A stretch of 41,390 bases of DNA from Atopobium sp. UBA1382 (GCA_002305805.1 DBQY01000002.1:16498-57887); one strand, 5' to 3'. Shown: positions 23,605 to 32,626, numbered from the stretch's first letter. Numbers and translations are program-made. Notes: generated from the letters alone by a model not told the origin.

Positions 23605-25098
23605 ATGAAGGTCACGCCGCCGCCCGTGCACGTTCCGCGCCCGTACGCGCTGCCGGCCACCGCGCTCGCGGCGCGCGTGGAGGTGCCGACGGAGGACGGG
23701 GCAACGATCGTGGCGTGGACGTACGCGCCCGCCGGCGTCATCGACGAGCCGGGGACGCCCTATGGTCTTGGCCTCGCTGTCCCACCGGTCCTCATGCTGC
23801 ACGGCAACGGCGAGGAGCACGGCATCTTTGGCCCGGTGATCGACGCCGTCTGCGCGAGCGGTCGCGCCGTGATCGCCGTGGACTCCCGCGCACAGGGCGC
23901 CTCGACCCGCGGCACGGCGCCGCTCTCCTACGAGCTCATGGCCGCCGACGCCCGTGAGGTCTGCTCGCGCCTCGGCGTGCCCCAGGTCCACGTGCTCGGC
24001 TTCTCCGACGGTGGCATCCTCGGCCTGCTCCTTGCGCGCGACTGGGGCGAGCACGTGCTCTCCGTGACGGCGCTCGGAGCCAACCTCACGCCAGCCGGCC
24101 TGCCCCGGGAGGACACCGATTGGATGGCCTTCGCCGCCGCCGAGAACCGCCGCTGGGCCCAGGAGGGGACGGAGGGGGTCACCCTCGAGGACGGCACGCC
24201 GGTGCCCTCCCCCGCCGAGTCCGCCCGCATTGCCGAGCTCCTGCAGCTCATGGTCGAGCAGCCGCAGATCGACGCCGCCTCGCTGGCACGCATCTCCTGC
24301 CCCGTGACCGTCATGGTCGGCGAGTTCGACGAGATACTCCCCGAGGAGACCGACCGCATCGTCGCCGCCATCCCCGGGGCGCACAAGGTCGTGGAACCCG
24401 GCGTCGACCACAACCTCCCCAAGATGGCGCCCGCCGCCGTGGCGCGCGAGCTTCTTGCCACAATAGCCCGCAACGACGTGCGCCACGAGGGCAACGCGGT
24501 CGTTGCGTCCGACGTCGCCGTCGTGCGCCTGCCGATCTCGGGCCTCTGGGCCGAGAGGCTCGACACGCTGTATGCCCACGTGAGCGCCGCCGGCGGCACC
24601 TGCGGCTGGGTCCCGGAGGTCTGGCCCCCCGCCGGCATGGCGCGCGGGCTGCTCGCCGCGGGCTCCTACTGGGGCGCCTTCGACGCTGCGGCCGTCCACG
24701 ACGGCATGCCCCGCGAGGACGCCGCCCTTCTCGGCGCTGTGGCGATGGACTCCGACGCGGACATGGGCGACGGCACCGCCCCCGGCCACGGCTCCGGCAC
24801 GGGCGGCCCCGGCTGGGAGGACCTGCCCGAGCGCGCGGTGCGGGGGCTCCACCTGCTCGCCGTGGACCCGGTGGCACGCGGACGTCACGTCTCGGTCGCT
24901 CTGCTCGCCGCGATGGCGCGCGAGGCCCGCGCGGAGGGCGCCCGCGCGGTCCGGCTCAACACCTCGGTCCAGAGCGTCGAGGCCAACGCGATGTACACGC
25001 ACTGCGGCTTCACCCGGCACAGGCCGATCTGGCTCCCCTACCCCGAGCTGCCGATGCCCGGCTGGACCAACCTCTGGGAGCTGCGGCTCGACGCGTAG
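23605..25098 (+). CDS. Alpha/beta hydrolase fused to a GNAT acetyltransferase domain
   Basis: 497 residues in two parts. Residues ~20-285 form an alpha/beta hydrolase: HGNGEEH (66-72, oxyanion region), nucleophile Ser134 in LGFSDGG (GxSxG), a likely acid Asp in VGEFDE and His in PGVDHNLPK. Residues ~300-497 form a GNAT domain. Its acetyl-CoA-binding part is seen in LHLLAVDPVARGRHVSVALL, and the C-terminal NAMYTHCGF is the typical end of the fold, with a Gly/Asp-rich loop before it. Separate enzymes of these families are common but a single chain is not. The substrates are unknown. ATG 23605 is preceded by GAAGGGACTCAC. The converging kinase gene ends 18 bases beyond the stop. Confidence 0.85.
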   Translation: MKVTPPPVHVPRPYALPATALAARVEVPTEDGATIVAWTYAPAGVIDEPGTPYGLGLAVPPVLMLHGNGEEHGIFGPVIDAVCASGRAVIAVDSRAQGASTRGTAPLSYELMAADAREVCSRLGVPQVHVLGFSDGGILGLLLARDWGEHVLSVTALGANLTPAGLPREDTDWMAFAAAENRRWAQEGTEGVTLEDGTPVPSPAESARIAELLQLMVEQPQIDAASLARISCPVTVMVGEFDEILPEETDRIVAAIPGAHKVVEPGVDHNLPKMAPAAVARELLATIARNDVRHEGNAVVASDVAVVRLPISGLWAERLDTLYAHVSAAGGTCGWVPEVWPPAGMARGLLAAGSYWGAFDAAAVHDGMPREDAALLGAVAMDSDADMGDGTAPGHGSGTGGPGWEDLPERAVRGLHLLAVDPVARGRHVSVALLAAMAREARAEGARAVRLNTSVQSVEANAMYTHCGFTRHRPIWLPYPELPMPGWTNLWELRLDA

Positions 25099-25116
25099 CA
25101 ATAGTCCGCGCGGCCG

Positions 25117-26508
25117 CTACGCGTGCGGGAACGTCACGGTGATCGTAGTGCCCTTGCCGACTTCGCTCTCGAGCGCAATCTGCGCCCCGTGATAGGCGGC
25201 GGCGTGCTTTACGATGGCAAGCCCCAGACCGGTGCCGCCCATGTCACGGCTGCGCCCCTTGTCCACGCGGTAGAAGCGCTCGAAGACCTTGTCCTGCGAC
25301 GCCTCAGGGATGCCGATGCCGGTGTCGGAGACGCGCAGGCGTACGCCGCCCGCTTCGGCCGGCAGCACCCACACGAAGACCTTGCCGCCCGGTCGGTTGT
25401 AACGGATTGCGTTGTCGCAGAGGTTGCTCACGAGCTCGTCGAGCAGGCGCGCGTTGCCGCGCACCATCATCGAGACGCCCTCAACGGAGACGTCGACCCC
25501 CGCCTTTCTGGCCTTGGGCGCCAGGCGGTCGGCCACATCGCGCGCCACGGCGAGCAGGTTCACGCTCTCCGACGGACCGAAGAGCTCCTGGGAGCCCGCA
25601 CGCTCGGACTCGTCGAGCTTGGAGAGGGTGAGGATGTCGCTCACCAGGCTCGAGAGCCGGCGCGCGTCGTCGTAGATGCGCCCCGCGAAGCCGGGGACGT
25701 CCTCGGGCCTGGCGATGCCGTCGCGGATGAGCTCGGCGGCGCCGGAGATCGAGGCGATGGGCGTCTTGAGCTCGTGCGTCACGTTGGCCGTGAACTCGCG
25801 GCGCAGGTCGGCGGCGTCCTGGATCTGCTCCATGCGGTGCATGAGCTGGCCGTGCTGCTCGTTCAGGCGACTCACCAGCGGATCGAGCTCCTCATAGGGA
25901 GCCACGCCGTCGCCCACGGACGGGTCGATCTCCAGGATGGGCTGGACGAAGCGACGCGACAGCCTGCGCGAGACGAGCCAGCTCGCGCCCACCAGCACCA
26001 CGGCGAACAGGGCGAGAAGGACCAGGTCCTGGAACAAAAACGCCACGACGCCGGCGCGGTCGACCGAGAGGCGCACGACCTGTCCGGACTCCAGGCGCTC
26101 CGCCTCGTAGAGGCTCATGTAGCCCGCCGTGTCGCTCGAACGCTCCGAGGAGCCGGAGCCCTCGGCAAACGCCGCGACCACCTCGGGACGGTCCCCGTGG
26201 TTGGGCAGCTCGTCGGCAGGCGCCAGGCTGTCGTAGGTGACGGTGCCGTCGGGGTCGATCAGCGTGGCGCGGATGTCTCCCAGATCGAGCTCGGAGAGCA
26301 CGGCCGGATCGTCGTCGGCGAGGTCGAGCAGCGAGGCGATGGTACGACACTCGCCGGCGAGCTGCTCGTGCTCGTCGGCGAGAAAGGCACTCTGGTAGAT
26401 GAGGGAGGCCGCCACGGTCACGACCACCGCGACGCTCGTGCACGCGACGACGAGCGCAACGAACATGCGGTGCGAGAGCGAGCCCTTTGCCCCCGGCTGT
26501 CTGACCAC
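25117..26508 (-). CDS. phoR: PhoR-type sensor histidine kinase
   Basis: 463 residues. Membrane segments at about 15-38 and 156-178 flank an extracellular region of ~115 residues. A HAMP-like linker follows, then the phospho-acceptor His245 in FTANVTHELKTP. The N box (SNLCDNAIRYN), G1 (DTGIGIP) and G2 (GGTGLGLAIVKH) complete the ATP domain. It is the last gene of the pst-pho cluster, 12 bases after the response regulator. This indicates the phosphate-sensing kinase, though no PAS domain is evident. The gene ends convergent with the hydrolase-GNAT gene. Confidence 0.9.
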   Translation of the reverse strand: MVRQPGAKGSLSHRMFVALVVACTSVAVVVTVAASLIYQSAFLADEHEQLAGECRTIASLLDLADDDPAVLSELDLGDIRATLIDPDGTVTYDSLAPADELPNHGDRPEVVAAFAEGSGSSERSSDTAGYMSLYEAERLESGQVVRLSVDRAGVVAFLFQDLVLLALFAVVLVGASWLVSRRLSRRFVQPILEIDPSVGDGVAPYEELDPLVSRLNEQHGQLMHRMEQIQDAADLRREFTANVTHELKTPIASISGAAELIRDGIARPEDVPGFAGRIYDDARRLSSLVSDILTLSKLDESERAGSQELFGPSESVNLLAVARDVADRLAPKARKAGVDVSVEGVSMMVRGNARLLDELVSNLCDNAIRYNRPGGKVFVWVLPAEAGGVRLRVSDTGIGIPEASQDKVFERFYRVDKGRSRDMGGTGLGLAIVKHAAAYHGAQIALESEVGKGTTITVTFPHA

Positions 26509-26520
26509 GCTGCCCCTTTC

Positions 26521-27201
26521 CTAGCCGCGGACGCGATACCCCACGCCGCGCACGGTCTCGATTAGGTCGGAGGCCTCGCCGAGCTTGGCGCGGACCTGCT
26601 GCACGTGCACGTCGACCGTGCGCGAGCCCCCGTCGAAGTCCCAGCCCCAGACGCGCTGGAGCAGCGTCTCGCGCGAGAAGACCACGCCCGGGGAGCGCAT
26701 GAGGAACTCCAGCAGGTCGAACTCGCGCATCGTGAGCTGCACCTCGCGACCGTCCACGCTGACCTCGCGCCGGTCGGGCCAGAGGGTCACGTCGCCACAG
26801 GTCAGCGAGACGGGCTTCTCGGCCACCGCGGCCTCGCGCCCGGCACGGCGCAGCAGGGCCCGCGTGCGGCTCACGACCTCCATCATGCCAAAGGGCTTGG
26901 AGAGGTAGTCGTCCGCTCCCCCGTCGAGCGCGCGCACGGTATCGAGCTCGGTGTCCTTGGCCGTGAGCATCATGACCGGCACGTTCTTGAGGCCGGGAGT
27001 CCGCCGCAGACGGGCCAGGATGTCCAGCCCGTCAGCGTCGGGGAGCATGATGTCGAGAAGAACGGCGTCGGGGGTGCGCTCGGCACAGGCCCGGCGGAAC
27101 TCGGCGTCGTCGGCGCAGCCCCGGGCCTCGATGCCGCCCTGGCCGAGCGCGTAGACCGTCAGCTCGCGAATGTTCTTGTCGTCCTCGACGTAGTAGACCA
27201 A
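26521..27201 (-). CDS. phoP: PhoP/PhoB-type response regulator
   Basis: 226 residues. A receiver domain carries acidic pocket residues in VEDD, phospho-acceptor Asp50 in VLLDIMLPD and the conserved lysine in LSKPFG. It is followed by an OmpR-type winged helix ending RTVDVHVQQVRAKLGEASDLIETVRGVGYRVRG. The start codon is TTG at 27201, preceded by GGGAG. It lies 40 bases after phoU. It probably binds the TTACA repeats upstream of pstS (32510-32537), which is inference from family knowledge. Confidence 0.93.
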   Translation of the reverse strand: MVYYVEDDKNIRELTVYALGQGGIEARGCADDAEFRRACAERTPDAVLLDIMLPDADGLDILARLRRTPGLKNVPVMMLTAKDTELDTVRALDGGADDYLSKPFGMMEVVSRTRALLRRAGREAAVAEKPVSLTCGDVTLWPDRREVSVDGREVQLTMREFDLLEFLMRSPGVVFSRETLLQRVWGWDFDGGSRTVDVHVQQVRAKLGEASDLIETVRGVGYRVRG

Positions 27202-27241
27202 CGCTCTTCTCCCGTTCCTGTACCGTCGTCCCTAAGACCCG

Positions 27242-27937
27242 CTACCCCTCGGTGGGGCGCTGCTGGCTCGCCTTCTCCGCCACCACGTGCTCGCCGGTGA
27301 CGCGGAAGATCGCCCAGGCGGCAACGCGCTTGGCAAGGTCGCCGATGCGCTCGAAGTACTTGGCCACCATGAGCAGCTCGGGCAGGTACTGCGCGGAAGA
27401 CTTGCCGGCGCGGATGAGCTCCACCAGCTTGCCCTCCACCTCATCATAAAGCTCGTTGACGCGGTTGTCCTTCTCGACCACGCGCTGCGCGCCCTCCACG
27501 TCGGCGGCGGCAAAGGCGGCGCCGGCCTGCTCGACCATCGATGCCGCGCACTCGGCCATCTCGGTGAACTCTGCGACGAGCTTCTTGGCCGCCTTGCCCG
27601 GAATCTCCTCCACGAGGAAGGCGATGTCGCGGGTCATGCCGTCGATGTGCGTGAGGTCGGAGACGATGCGGAAGGACCCTGAGACGAAGCGCAGGTCCTC
27701 ACCGATGAGCGGCTGCTGGAGCAGCATCACGTCGAGGCAGTTCTCCTCGATGGCATTGCGGAGACGGTCCTCGTTCTTGCGGCCGGCCATGACGCCCTCG
27801 GCGGCGCCCTTGTCACCGGTGGCCGCGAGGCCCGCGGCGCGCACGTCGGAGGCGCACTTCTCGGTGAGGCGCCTCAGGTACTCCTCGATGTCGTCAAGCT
27901 GCTTGGTGAACTTGGAGCGAGTTGCTGCTGCGGACAT
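27242..27937 (-). CDS. phoU: Phosphate transport regulator PhoU
   Basis: 231 residues forming the usual two three-helix bundles, with metal-binding ExxxD-type motifs and the characteristic KYFERIGDLAKRVA near the end. PhoU links the Pst transporter to the PhoR kinase, keeping the Pho response off when phosphate is plentiful. The ATG overlaps the upstream pstB stop (TAATG), giving translational coupling. A short Gln/Glu tail follows the conserved domain. Confidence 0.95.
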   Translation of the reverse strand: MSAAATRSKFTKQLDDIEEYLRRLTEKCASDVRAAGLAATGDKGAAEGVMAGRKNEDRLRNAIEENCLDVMLLQQPLIGEDLRFVSGSFRIVSDLTHIDGMTRDIAFLVEEIPGKAAKKLVAEFTEMAECAASMVEQAGAAFAAADVEGAQRVVEKDNRVNELYDEVEGKLVELIRAGKSSAQYLPELLMVAKYFERIGDLAKRVAAWAIFRVTGEHVVAEKASQQRPTEG

Positions 27938-28731
27938 TAGCTGAACCTCCCTGATAGGTATTCCTGCGTGCGCTGCTCGCGCGGGTTGGCGAAGAACTCT
28001 CGGGTGGGTGCCTCCTCGATGAGCTCGCCGAGGTAGAAGAAGACGGTCTTGTCGGCCACGCGGGCGGCCTGCTGCATGTTGTGGGTCACGACGACCACCG
28101 TGTGATCCTCGGAGAGCTCGGTCATGAGCTCCTCGACCATGCTCGTGGAGATGGGGTCGAGCGCCGAGGTGGGCTCGTCCATGAGCAGGATCTCGGGGTC
28201 GGTGGCGAGGGCGCGCGCGATGCAGAGGCGCTGCTGCTGGCCGCCGGAGAGGCCCAGTCCGCTCTTGTCCAGGTCGTCCTTGACCTCGTCCCAGAGCGCG
28301 GCGCGCGTGAGGCAGCGCTCGCAGATCTCGTCGCCCTCGGCCTTTGACAGGTGCTTCATGCGCTTGGGGCCGTAGAGGATGTTCTCGCGGATGCTCATCG
28401 GGAACGGGTTGGGGTGCTGGAAGACCATGCCCACGTAGACGCGCAGGGCGTTGGCGTCCATCGCAAAGATGTCCTGGCCGTCGAACTCGATCGTGCCCTC
28501 GGTGCGCACGCTCTCCACGAAGTCGCACATGCGGTTGAACGTGCGCAGAAGCGTGGACTTGCCGCAGCCCGAGGGGCCGATGAAGGCCGTTGCCCGGTTG
28601 CGCGGGATCTCCAGGTTGATGCCCTTGAGCGCCCGGAAGTCCCCGTACCACAGATCGAAGTCGCTGACCTTGATGGCGGTCTCGGCGGCGTCCAGGGAGC
28701 GGTAGACGCTCTCGTTAAGTTCCGTGTCCAT
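27937..28731 (-). CDS. pstB: Phosphate ABC transporter ATP-binding protein PstB (second copy)
   Basis: 264 residues. Walker A GPSGCGKST, Q-loop GMVFQHPNPFPMSI, signature LSGGQQQRLCIARAL, Walker B ILLMDEPTSALDP and H-loop VVVTHNMQQA are all intact, so it should be a competent ATPase. The start MDTELNESV at 28731 follows GGGGGAGG. It is one of two adjacent pstB genes. They are clearly distinct in sequence, so this is an old duplication. It energises phosphate import through PstC/PstA. Confidence 0.95.
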   Translation of the reverse strand: MDTELNESVYRSLDAAETAIKVSDFDLWYGDFRALKGINLEIPRNRATAFIGPSGCGKSTLLRTFNRMCDFVESVRTEGTIEFDGQDIFAMDANALRVYVGMVFQHPNPFPMSIRENILYGPKRMKHLSKAEGDEICERCLTRAALWDEVKDDLDKSGLGLSGGQQQRLCIARALATDPEILLMDEPTSALDPISTSMVEELMTELSEDHTVVVVTHNMQQAARVADKTVFFYLGELIEEAPTREFFANPREQRTQEYLSGRFS

Positions 28732-28741
28732 GTTCCTCCCC

Positions 28742-29551
28742 CTAGCCAAAGCGGCCCGTCAGGTAATCGACGAGGCGCTGGTCGTGCGGGTCCGAGAAGA
28801 TCTGCTGCGTCGTGCCCGTCTCGATCATGTCCCCCACGTAGAAGAACGCCGTGCGGTCCGAGACGCGCGTGGCCTGCTCCATGTTGTGCGTGACGATGAT
28901 CTCGCAGATGCCGCTCGCGGCGATGTCGCGGATGGTCTCCTCGATCGCGAACGTGGAGATCGGGTCGAGCGCCGAGCACGGCTCGTCGAAGAGCACTACG
29001 TCGGGTTTCATGGCCAGCGTGCGGGCGATGCACAGGCGCTGCTGCTGGCCGCCGGAGAGCGCGTGCGCAGACTGGCGCAGCTTGTCCTTGACCTCGTCCC
29101 AGAGCGCCGCCTGCCGAAGCGACGTCTCCACGAGCTCGTCCTCCTCGTCCTTGGTCCGCACGCGCCCGTGCTTCTTGGGGGCAAAGAGGATGTTCTCGCG
29201 GATGGACTTGCGGAAGGGCGTGGGCTGCTGGAAGACCATACCGATCGACTTGCGCAGCTCGAAGAGGTTCTCCTTGGGCGTGTTGATGTCGTGGCCGTGG
29301 TAGAAGATCTGGCCGCCCACCGAGCACCGGGGAATCTCACGGTTCATGAGGTTCAGGCAGCGCAGGAACGTGGACTTGCCGCAGCCGGACGGGCCAATGA
29401 GTGCCGTGACCTGGCCGCCCTCGAAGTCGAGGCTCGTCTTGTGCAGCGCCTCGTGCGTGAGGTCGTAGGTGACCGTCACGTCCTTGGTGCGCAGCAGCGG
29501 GAGGTTCTTCTCGCCCGCGGCCTGGTCCTGGATGGTGGTGGTGTCGGTCAT
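28742..29551 (-). CDS. pstB: Phosphate ABC transporter ATP-binding protein PstB (first copy)
   Basis: 269 residues with intact GPSGCGKST, GMVFQQPTPFRKSI, LSGGQQQRLCIARTL, VVLFDEPCSALDP and VTHNMEQA. Residues ~96-112 (FAPKKHGRVRTKDEEDE) differ most from the second copy. The ATG overlaps the pstA stop as ATGA. Two PstB proteins could form a heterodimer under PstCA or be used in different conditions; sequence alone does not decide. Confidence 0.95.
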   Translation of the reverse strand: MTDTTTIQDQAAGEKNLPLLRTKDVTVTYDLTHEALHKTSLDFEGGQVTALIGPSGCGKSTFLRCLNLMNREIPRCSVGGQIFYHGHDINTPKENLFELRKSIGMVFQQPTPFRKSIRENILFAPKKHGRVRTKDEEDELVETSLRQAALWDEVKDKLRQSAHALSGGQQQRLCIARTLAMKPDVVLFDEPCSALDPISTFAIEETIRDIAASGICEIIVTHNMEQATRVSDRTAFFYVGDMIETGTTQQIFSDPHDQRLVDYLTGRFG

Positions 29552-30459
29552 TCGGCGGTCAGCCTCCTCGAGAGGAACTTGCCGAGCAGGCGGGCAAGCA
29601 CGTTGAACAGGAGCACACAGACGAGAAGGATCGTGGCGGTTCCCCAGACGATCTCCGTGGAGCCAGCCGTGGGCTCGGAGGTCAGACGCCAGATGTAGAC
29701 GGCGAGCGAGCAGGCCGGGCGGAAGATGTTGAAGGGGTTGGTGGGGCTCAGCAGATTGAGCGACCCAAAGTTCAGGCGCGCGGGGGCGGAGCCGGCCGTG
29801 AAGATCAGCGCGGCGGCCTCGCCGAAGACGCGCCCCGCGGAGAGCACGACGCCCGTGACGATGGCGGGCATGGCGGCCGGGAGCAGCACGTTGAGCGTGG
29901 TCTCCCAGCGGGTGAGGCCCATGGCGAGCGCGGCGTCACGCTGGCTTCGCGGCACGTCCTCGAGCGCCTGCTGGATGGTGCGCACCAGAATGGGGATGTT
30001 GAACATCGTGAGCGCGCAGGCGCCGGCGATGATCGAGATGCCCCAGCCGAGCGTCACCACGAAGAAGAGCGAGCCGAACATGCCCACGACGATGGAGGGC
30101 AGGCTCGAGAGGGTCTCGATGGCCGTCTTGGCCGCAGAGGTGACCCAGTTGTCCGGCGCGTACTCCACGAGGAAGATGGCGGCGCCGAGCGAGATGGGCA
30201 CCGAGATGACGAGCGTCACCAGGAGCAGGTAGAAGGAGTCCCACAGCTGGTAGAGGATGCCGGGGAGCACCTCGTCGTTGTAGGGGTTGGTGAGGAACCC
30301 CGGCGTGAGCGCCCGGCCGGCGCCACGGGCGATGATATAGGCGATGATCGCGACGACGAGCAGGATGACCAGGCCCACGATCACGGTGAGCACGCCCGTC
30401 GCGATCTTGTCCTGACGGTCAATGCGCGCCACGTGGGCGTCGAGGGAGCGGTTAGCCAT
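29548..30459 (-). CDS. pstA: Phosphate ABC transporter permease PstA
   Basis: 303 residues with six membrane segments and the permease coupling loop (RSQRDAALAMGLTRWETTLNVLLPAA, EAA type). It pairs with PstC to form the membrane channel for phosphate. It starts inside the last codons of pstC (8-base overlap) and ends in an ATGA overlap with pstB. These junctions keep subunit synthesis coupled. Confidence 0.95.
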   Translation of the reverse strand: MANRSLDAHVARIDRQDKIATGVLTVIVGLVILLVVAIIAYIIARGAGRALTPGFLTNPYNDEVLPGILYQLWDSFYLLLVTLVISVPISLGAAIFLVEYAPDNWVTSAAKTAIETLSSLPSIVVGMFGSLFFVVTLGWGISIIAGACALTMFNIPILVRTIQQALEDVPRSQRDAALAMGLTRWETTLNVLLPAAMPAIVTGVVLSAGRVFGEAAALIFTAGSAPARLNFGSLNLLSPTNPFNIFRPACSLAVYIWRLTSEPTAGSTEIVWGTATILLVCVLLFNVLARLLGKFLSRRLTAE

Positions 30460-31351
30460 TCGCCTTCGCCCCCTTCCTGCCGATGAGGTGGATGATCATG
30501 ATGAAGACGAGCGACATGACGAGCAGGAGCAGGCCAAGGGTCCACAGGGCGTGGTAGTACTCGGAGCCGGAGACCGCGTTGGAGAGGCCGGCCGTGAGCG
30601 CGGCCGTGAGCGTGGACGCCGGGTCGAGAAGACCGGTGGGCATGGAGCGCTCGACGCCGCCGATGACCATCTGGACGGCCAGCGTCTCGCCGAAGGCGCG
30701 CGTCATGCCGAGGATGACCGCGGTCATGAGAGAGGGCGTGGCACTCTTGAGCACCACGTGCCACGTGGTCTGCCAGCGGGTGCAGCCAAGCGCGTAGGAG
30801 CCCTCGCGGTACTGGTTGGGAACCGCGCGCAGGGCGTCCATCGACAGCGTGGTGATCGTGGGCAGGATCATGATGGCGAGCACGATCGAGCCCGAGAGGA
30901 TGCCCGCGCCGGTGGGGGCGGCTTCACCGAAGATGGCCTTCACGAGCGAGTTGATGACGTAGAGGCCGAGCACGCCGTAGACGACCGAGGGAATGCCCAC
31001 CAGAAGCTCGATCACCGGCTGGAAGACGCGGCGGCCAAAGCCCGGCGCGACCTCCACGACGAAGATCGCCGATCCGATGGCGACGGGCAGGGCGAAGAGC
31101 GTCGAGAGCAGCGTCACCGCAAAGGACCCCACGATCATGGGCAGCGCGCCGTAGCGCTCCTGCTCGGGGATCCAGTTCTGCCCGGTGAAGAACGCGATCG
31201 GGTCCATGCCGTCGACAAAGAACGTGGAGAGGCCCTGCTGGGCCACCATGAAGATCAGCGTGACGACGACGAGGGCGACGAGGGCGACGCAGAAGCCGGT
31301 GATGCCCAGGCCTATGTTCTCGAGCCTCCGCTTGGGCATGAGGTTTGCCAT
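30452..31351 (-). CDS. pstC: Phosphate ABC transporter permease PstC
   Basis: 299 residues, six membrane segments. The EAA-type loop is in YREGSYALGCTRWQTTWHVVL, and GMTRAFGETLAVQMVIGG is the typical PstC motif. The first segment follows MANLMPKRRLENIG. A 77-base gap with a strong stem-loop (31378-31407) separates it from pstS. Confidence 0.95.
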   Translation of the reverse strand: MANLMPKRRLENIGLGITGFCVALVALVVVTLIFMVAQQGLSTFFVDGMDPIAFFTGQNWIPEQERYGALPMIVGSFAVTLLSTLFALPVAIGSAIFVVEVAPGFGRRVFQPVIELLVGIPSVVYGVLGLYVINSLVKAIFGEAAPTGAGILSGSIVLAIMILPTITTLSMDALRAVPNQYREGSYALGCTRWQTTWHVVLKSATPSLMTAVILGMTRAFGETLAVQMVIGGVERSMPTGLLDPASTLTAALTAGLSNAVSGSEYYHALWTLGLLLLVMSLVFIMIIHLIGRKGAKANG

Positions 31352-31377
31352 GTGGGAGAGCCTTTCTCGTCAGGGGC

Positions 31378-31407
31378 GGCGGCGCCCCTCAGGTGAGGGA
31401 CGCCGCC
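31378..31407 (-). terminator. Stem-loop between pstS and pstC
   Basis: Arms 31378-31389 and 31396-31407 form 12 pairs (one G-U on the minus strand) around CAGGTG/CACCTG, directly after the pstS stop. There is no T-tract. In many binding-protein operons such a stem stabilises the binding-protein mRNA and reduces read-through to the permeases; that role is inferred here. Confidence 0.65.
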
Positions 31408-31428
31408 AACAGGGGCTTAGTTGGGGAC

Positions 31429-32382
31429 CTAGGCAACAGCGGTGACGTTGCCCTCGGCGTCCTTCTGGACCTTCATGTCGCCCATGGGGATGAAGCCCTC
31501 CTCCACGACGGTGGAGGCGAAGTCCTCGGAGAGCATGAACTCGATGAAGGCCTTGGTCACGGGCGCGGTGGCCTCGTCCTCGTCCTCACGGGTGTACATG
31601 TGCTCGTAGGCCCAGATCAGGAAGTCGCCGTTCTCGACGTTCTCCTGCGTGGGGTCGATGCCGTCGACGGAGAGGGCCTTGACGCCGTCGTTCTCCATGT
31701 AGTTGAAGGCAACATAGGAGATGGAGCCCTCGGTCGCGGCGACCTGCTCGACGACGGTGCCCGAGGAGTCGACCTCGGCGACGGGACGGAAGCTGTCCGG
31801 GGCGGTCTCGCCGGCGAGGACGGCGTTCTCGAAGGTGGCACGGGTGCCGGAGCCAGCCTCGCGCTGGATGACCTGGATGGCGCCCGCGGTGCCGCCGACC
31901 TCGGACCAGTCGGTGATCTGGCCGAGGAAGATGCCCTTGAGCTGCTCGGTGGTGATGTCGTCGACGTCGACGGAGGCGTTCACGATCGGGCCCATGCCGA
32001 CGATGCAGACCTGGTTGTCGACGAGACCCTCGAGCTGATCGGCCTCGAGCTTCTCCTCAGCGAAGACGTCGGAGCGGCCGATCTGGACGGAGCCCTCGGC
32101 GACCTGCGAGAGGCCCTGGCCGGAGCCGCCGGCGGAGATGGCGACGGAGACCTCGGGGTTGGCGTCCATGAAGGCGTCGGCGGCCTTCTCGACGAGCGGC
32201 TGGAAGGAGGTGGCACCGGAGCAGGAGATGGAGCCGACGAGCGCGGCGTCGGCGGAGCCCTCGTCGCCCTCGGCGGTGGTGTCGGACGCGGTGTTGCCGC
32301 CGCAGGCGGCGAGGCCGGCGATGGCGGCGGTGGCGCCGAAGACGCCCATGAACTGACGACGCGTGAGATCAAGCTTGGACAT
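31429..32382 (-). CDS. pstS: Phosphate-binding lipoprotein PstS
   Basis: 317 residues. The signal peptide has a twin-arginine motif (TRRQFMG, residues 7-13) and a lipobox LAAC with Cys27. The precursor should therefore be exported, possibly by Tat, and anchored as a lipoprotein. The mature part shows the phosphate-binding signatures CSGATSFQP and REAGSGTRATF. The start MSKLDLTRRQ at 32382 follows AAAGGATTG. It is the first and presumably most abundant product of the pst-pho operon, with TTACA repeats in its upstream region. Confidence 0.95.
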   Translation of the reverse strand: MSKLDLTRRQFMGVFGATAAIAGLAACGGNTASDTTAEGDEGSADAALVGSISCSGATSFQPLVEKAADAFMDANPEVSVAISAGGSGQGLSQVAEGSVQIGRSDVFAEEKLEADQLEGLVDNQVCIVGMGPIVNASVDVDDITTEQLKGIFLGQITDWSEVGGTAGAIQVIQREAGSGTRATFENAVLAGETAPDSFRPVAEVDSSGTVVEQVAATEGSISYVAFNYMENDGVKALSVDGIDPTQENVENGDFLIWAYEHMYTREDEDEATAPVTKAFIEFMLSEDFASTVVEEGFIPMGDMKVQKDAEGNVTAVA

Positions 32383-32509
32383 GAACAATCCTTTCCCGTG
32401 GATGTGGCCGGGACCCCGCAGGGCTCCGACCGGTTCAGCGAGAATCCTAGGAGGCGCCCGGCCCTTCTCGGCCCGCGTTTCCGATGCATTACGGGAGCCT
32501 GACAGCGCC

Positions 32510-32537
32510 TTACAATCGGTTTACAGAGCGCCTTACA
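32510..32537 (-). promoter_or_regulatory. Candidate Pho box upstream of pstS
   Basis: Plus-strand TTACA at 32510, 32521 and 32533 (11- and 12-base steps), which reads as TGTAA direct repeats on the pstS strand. This resembles the ~11-base direct TTAACA-type repeats bound by Gram-positive PhoP. A TAATGC -10-like hexamer follows on the minus strand about 18 bases downstream of the last TTGTAA. The overlapping inverted repeat GCGCCTT/AAGGCGC (32528-32545) may be coincidental. Confidence 0.55.
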
Positions 32538-32626
32538 AAAGGCGCCTGTTTTGTAAGGTCGCAGGTAACAATGTGCAAGACTCGGCTTACAGTGGCGGCG
32601 GGCACACCTGTTTGTGGATGGTTTGT

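Noticed and set aside
32528..32550. Intrinsic terminator GCGCCTT/AAGGCGC followed by TGTTTT on the plus strand
   Set aside because: No plus-strand gene ends here; the site lies inside the pstS/ABC promoter region and overlaps the TTACA repeats, so a regulatory reading is more likely.
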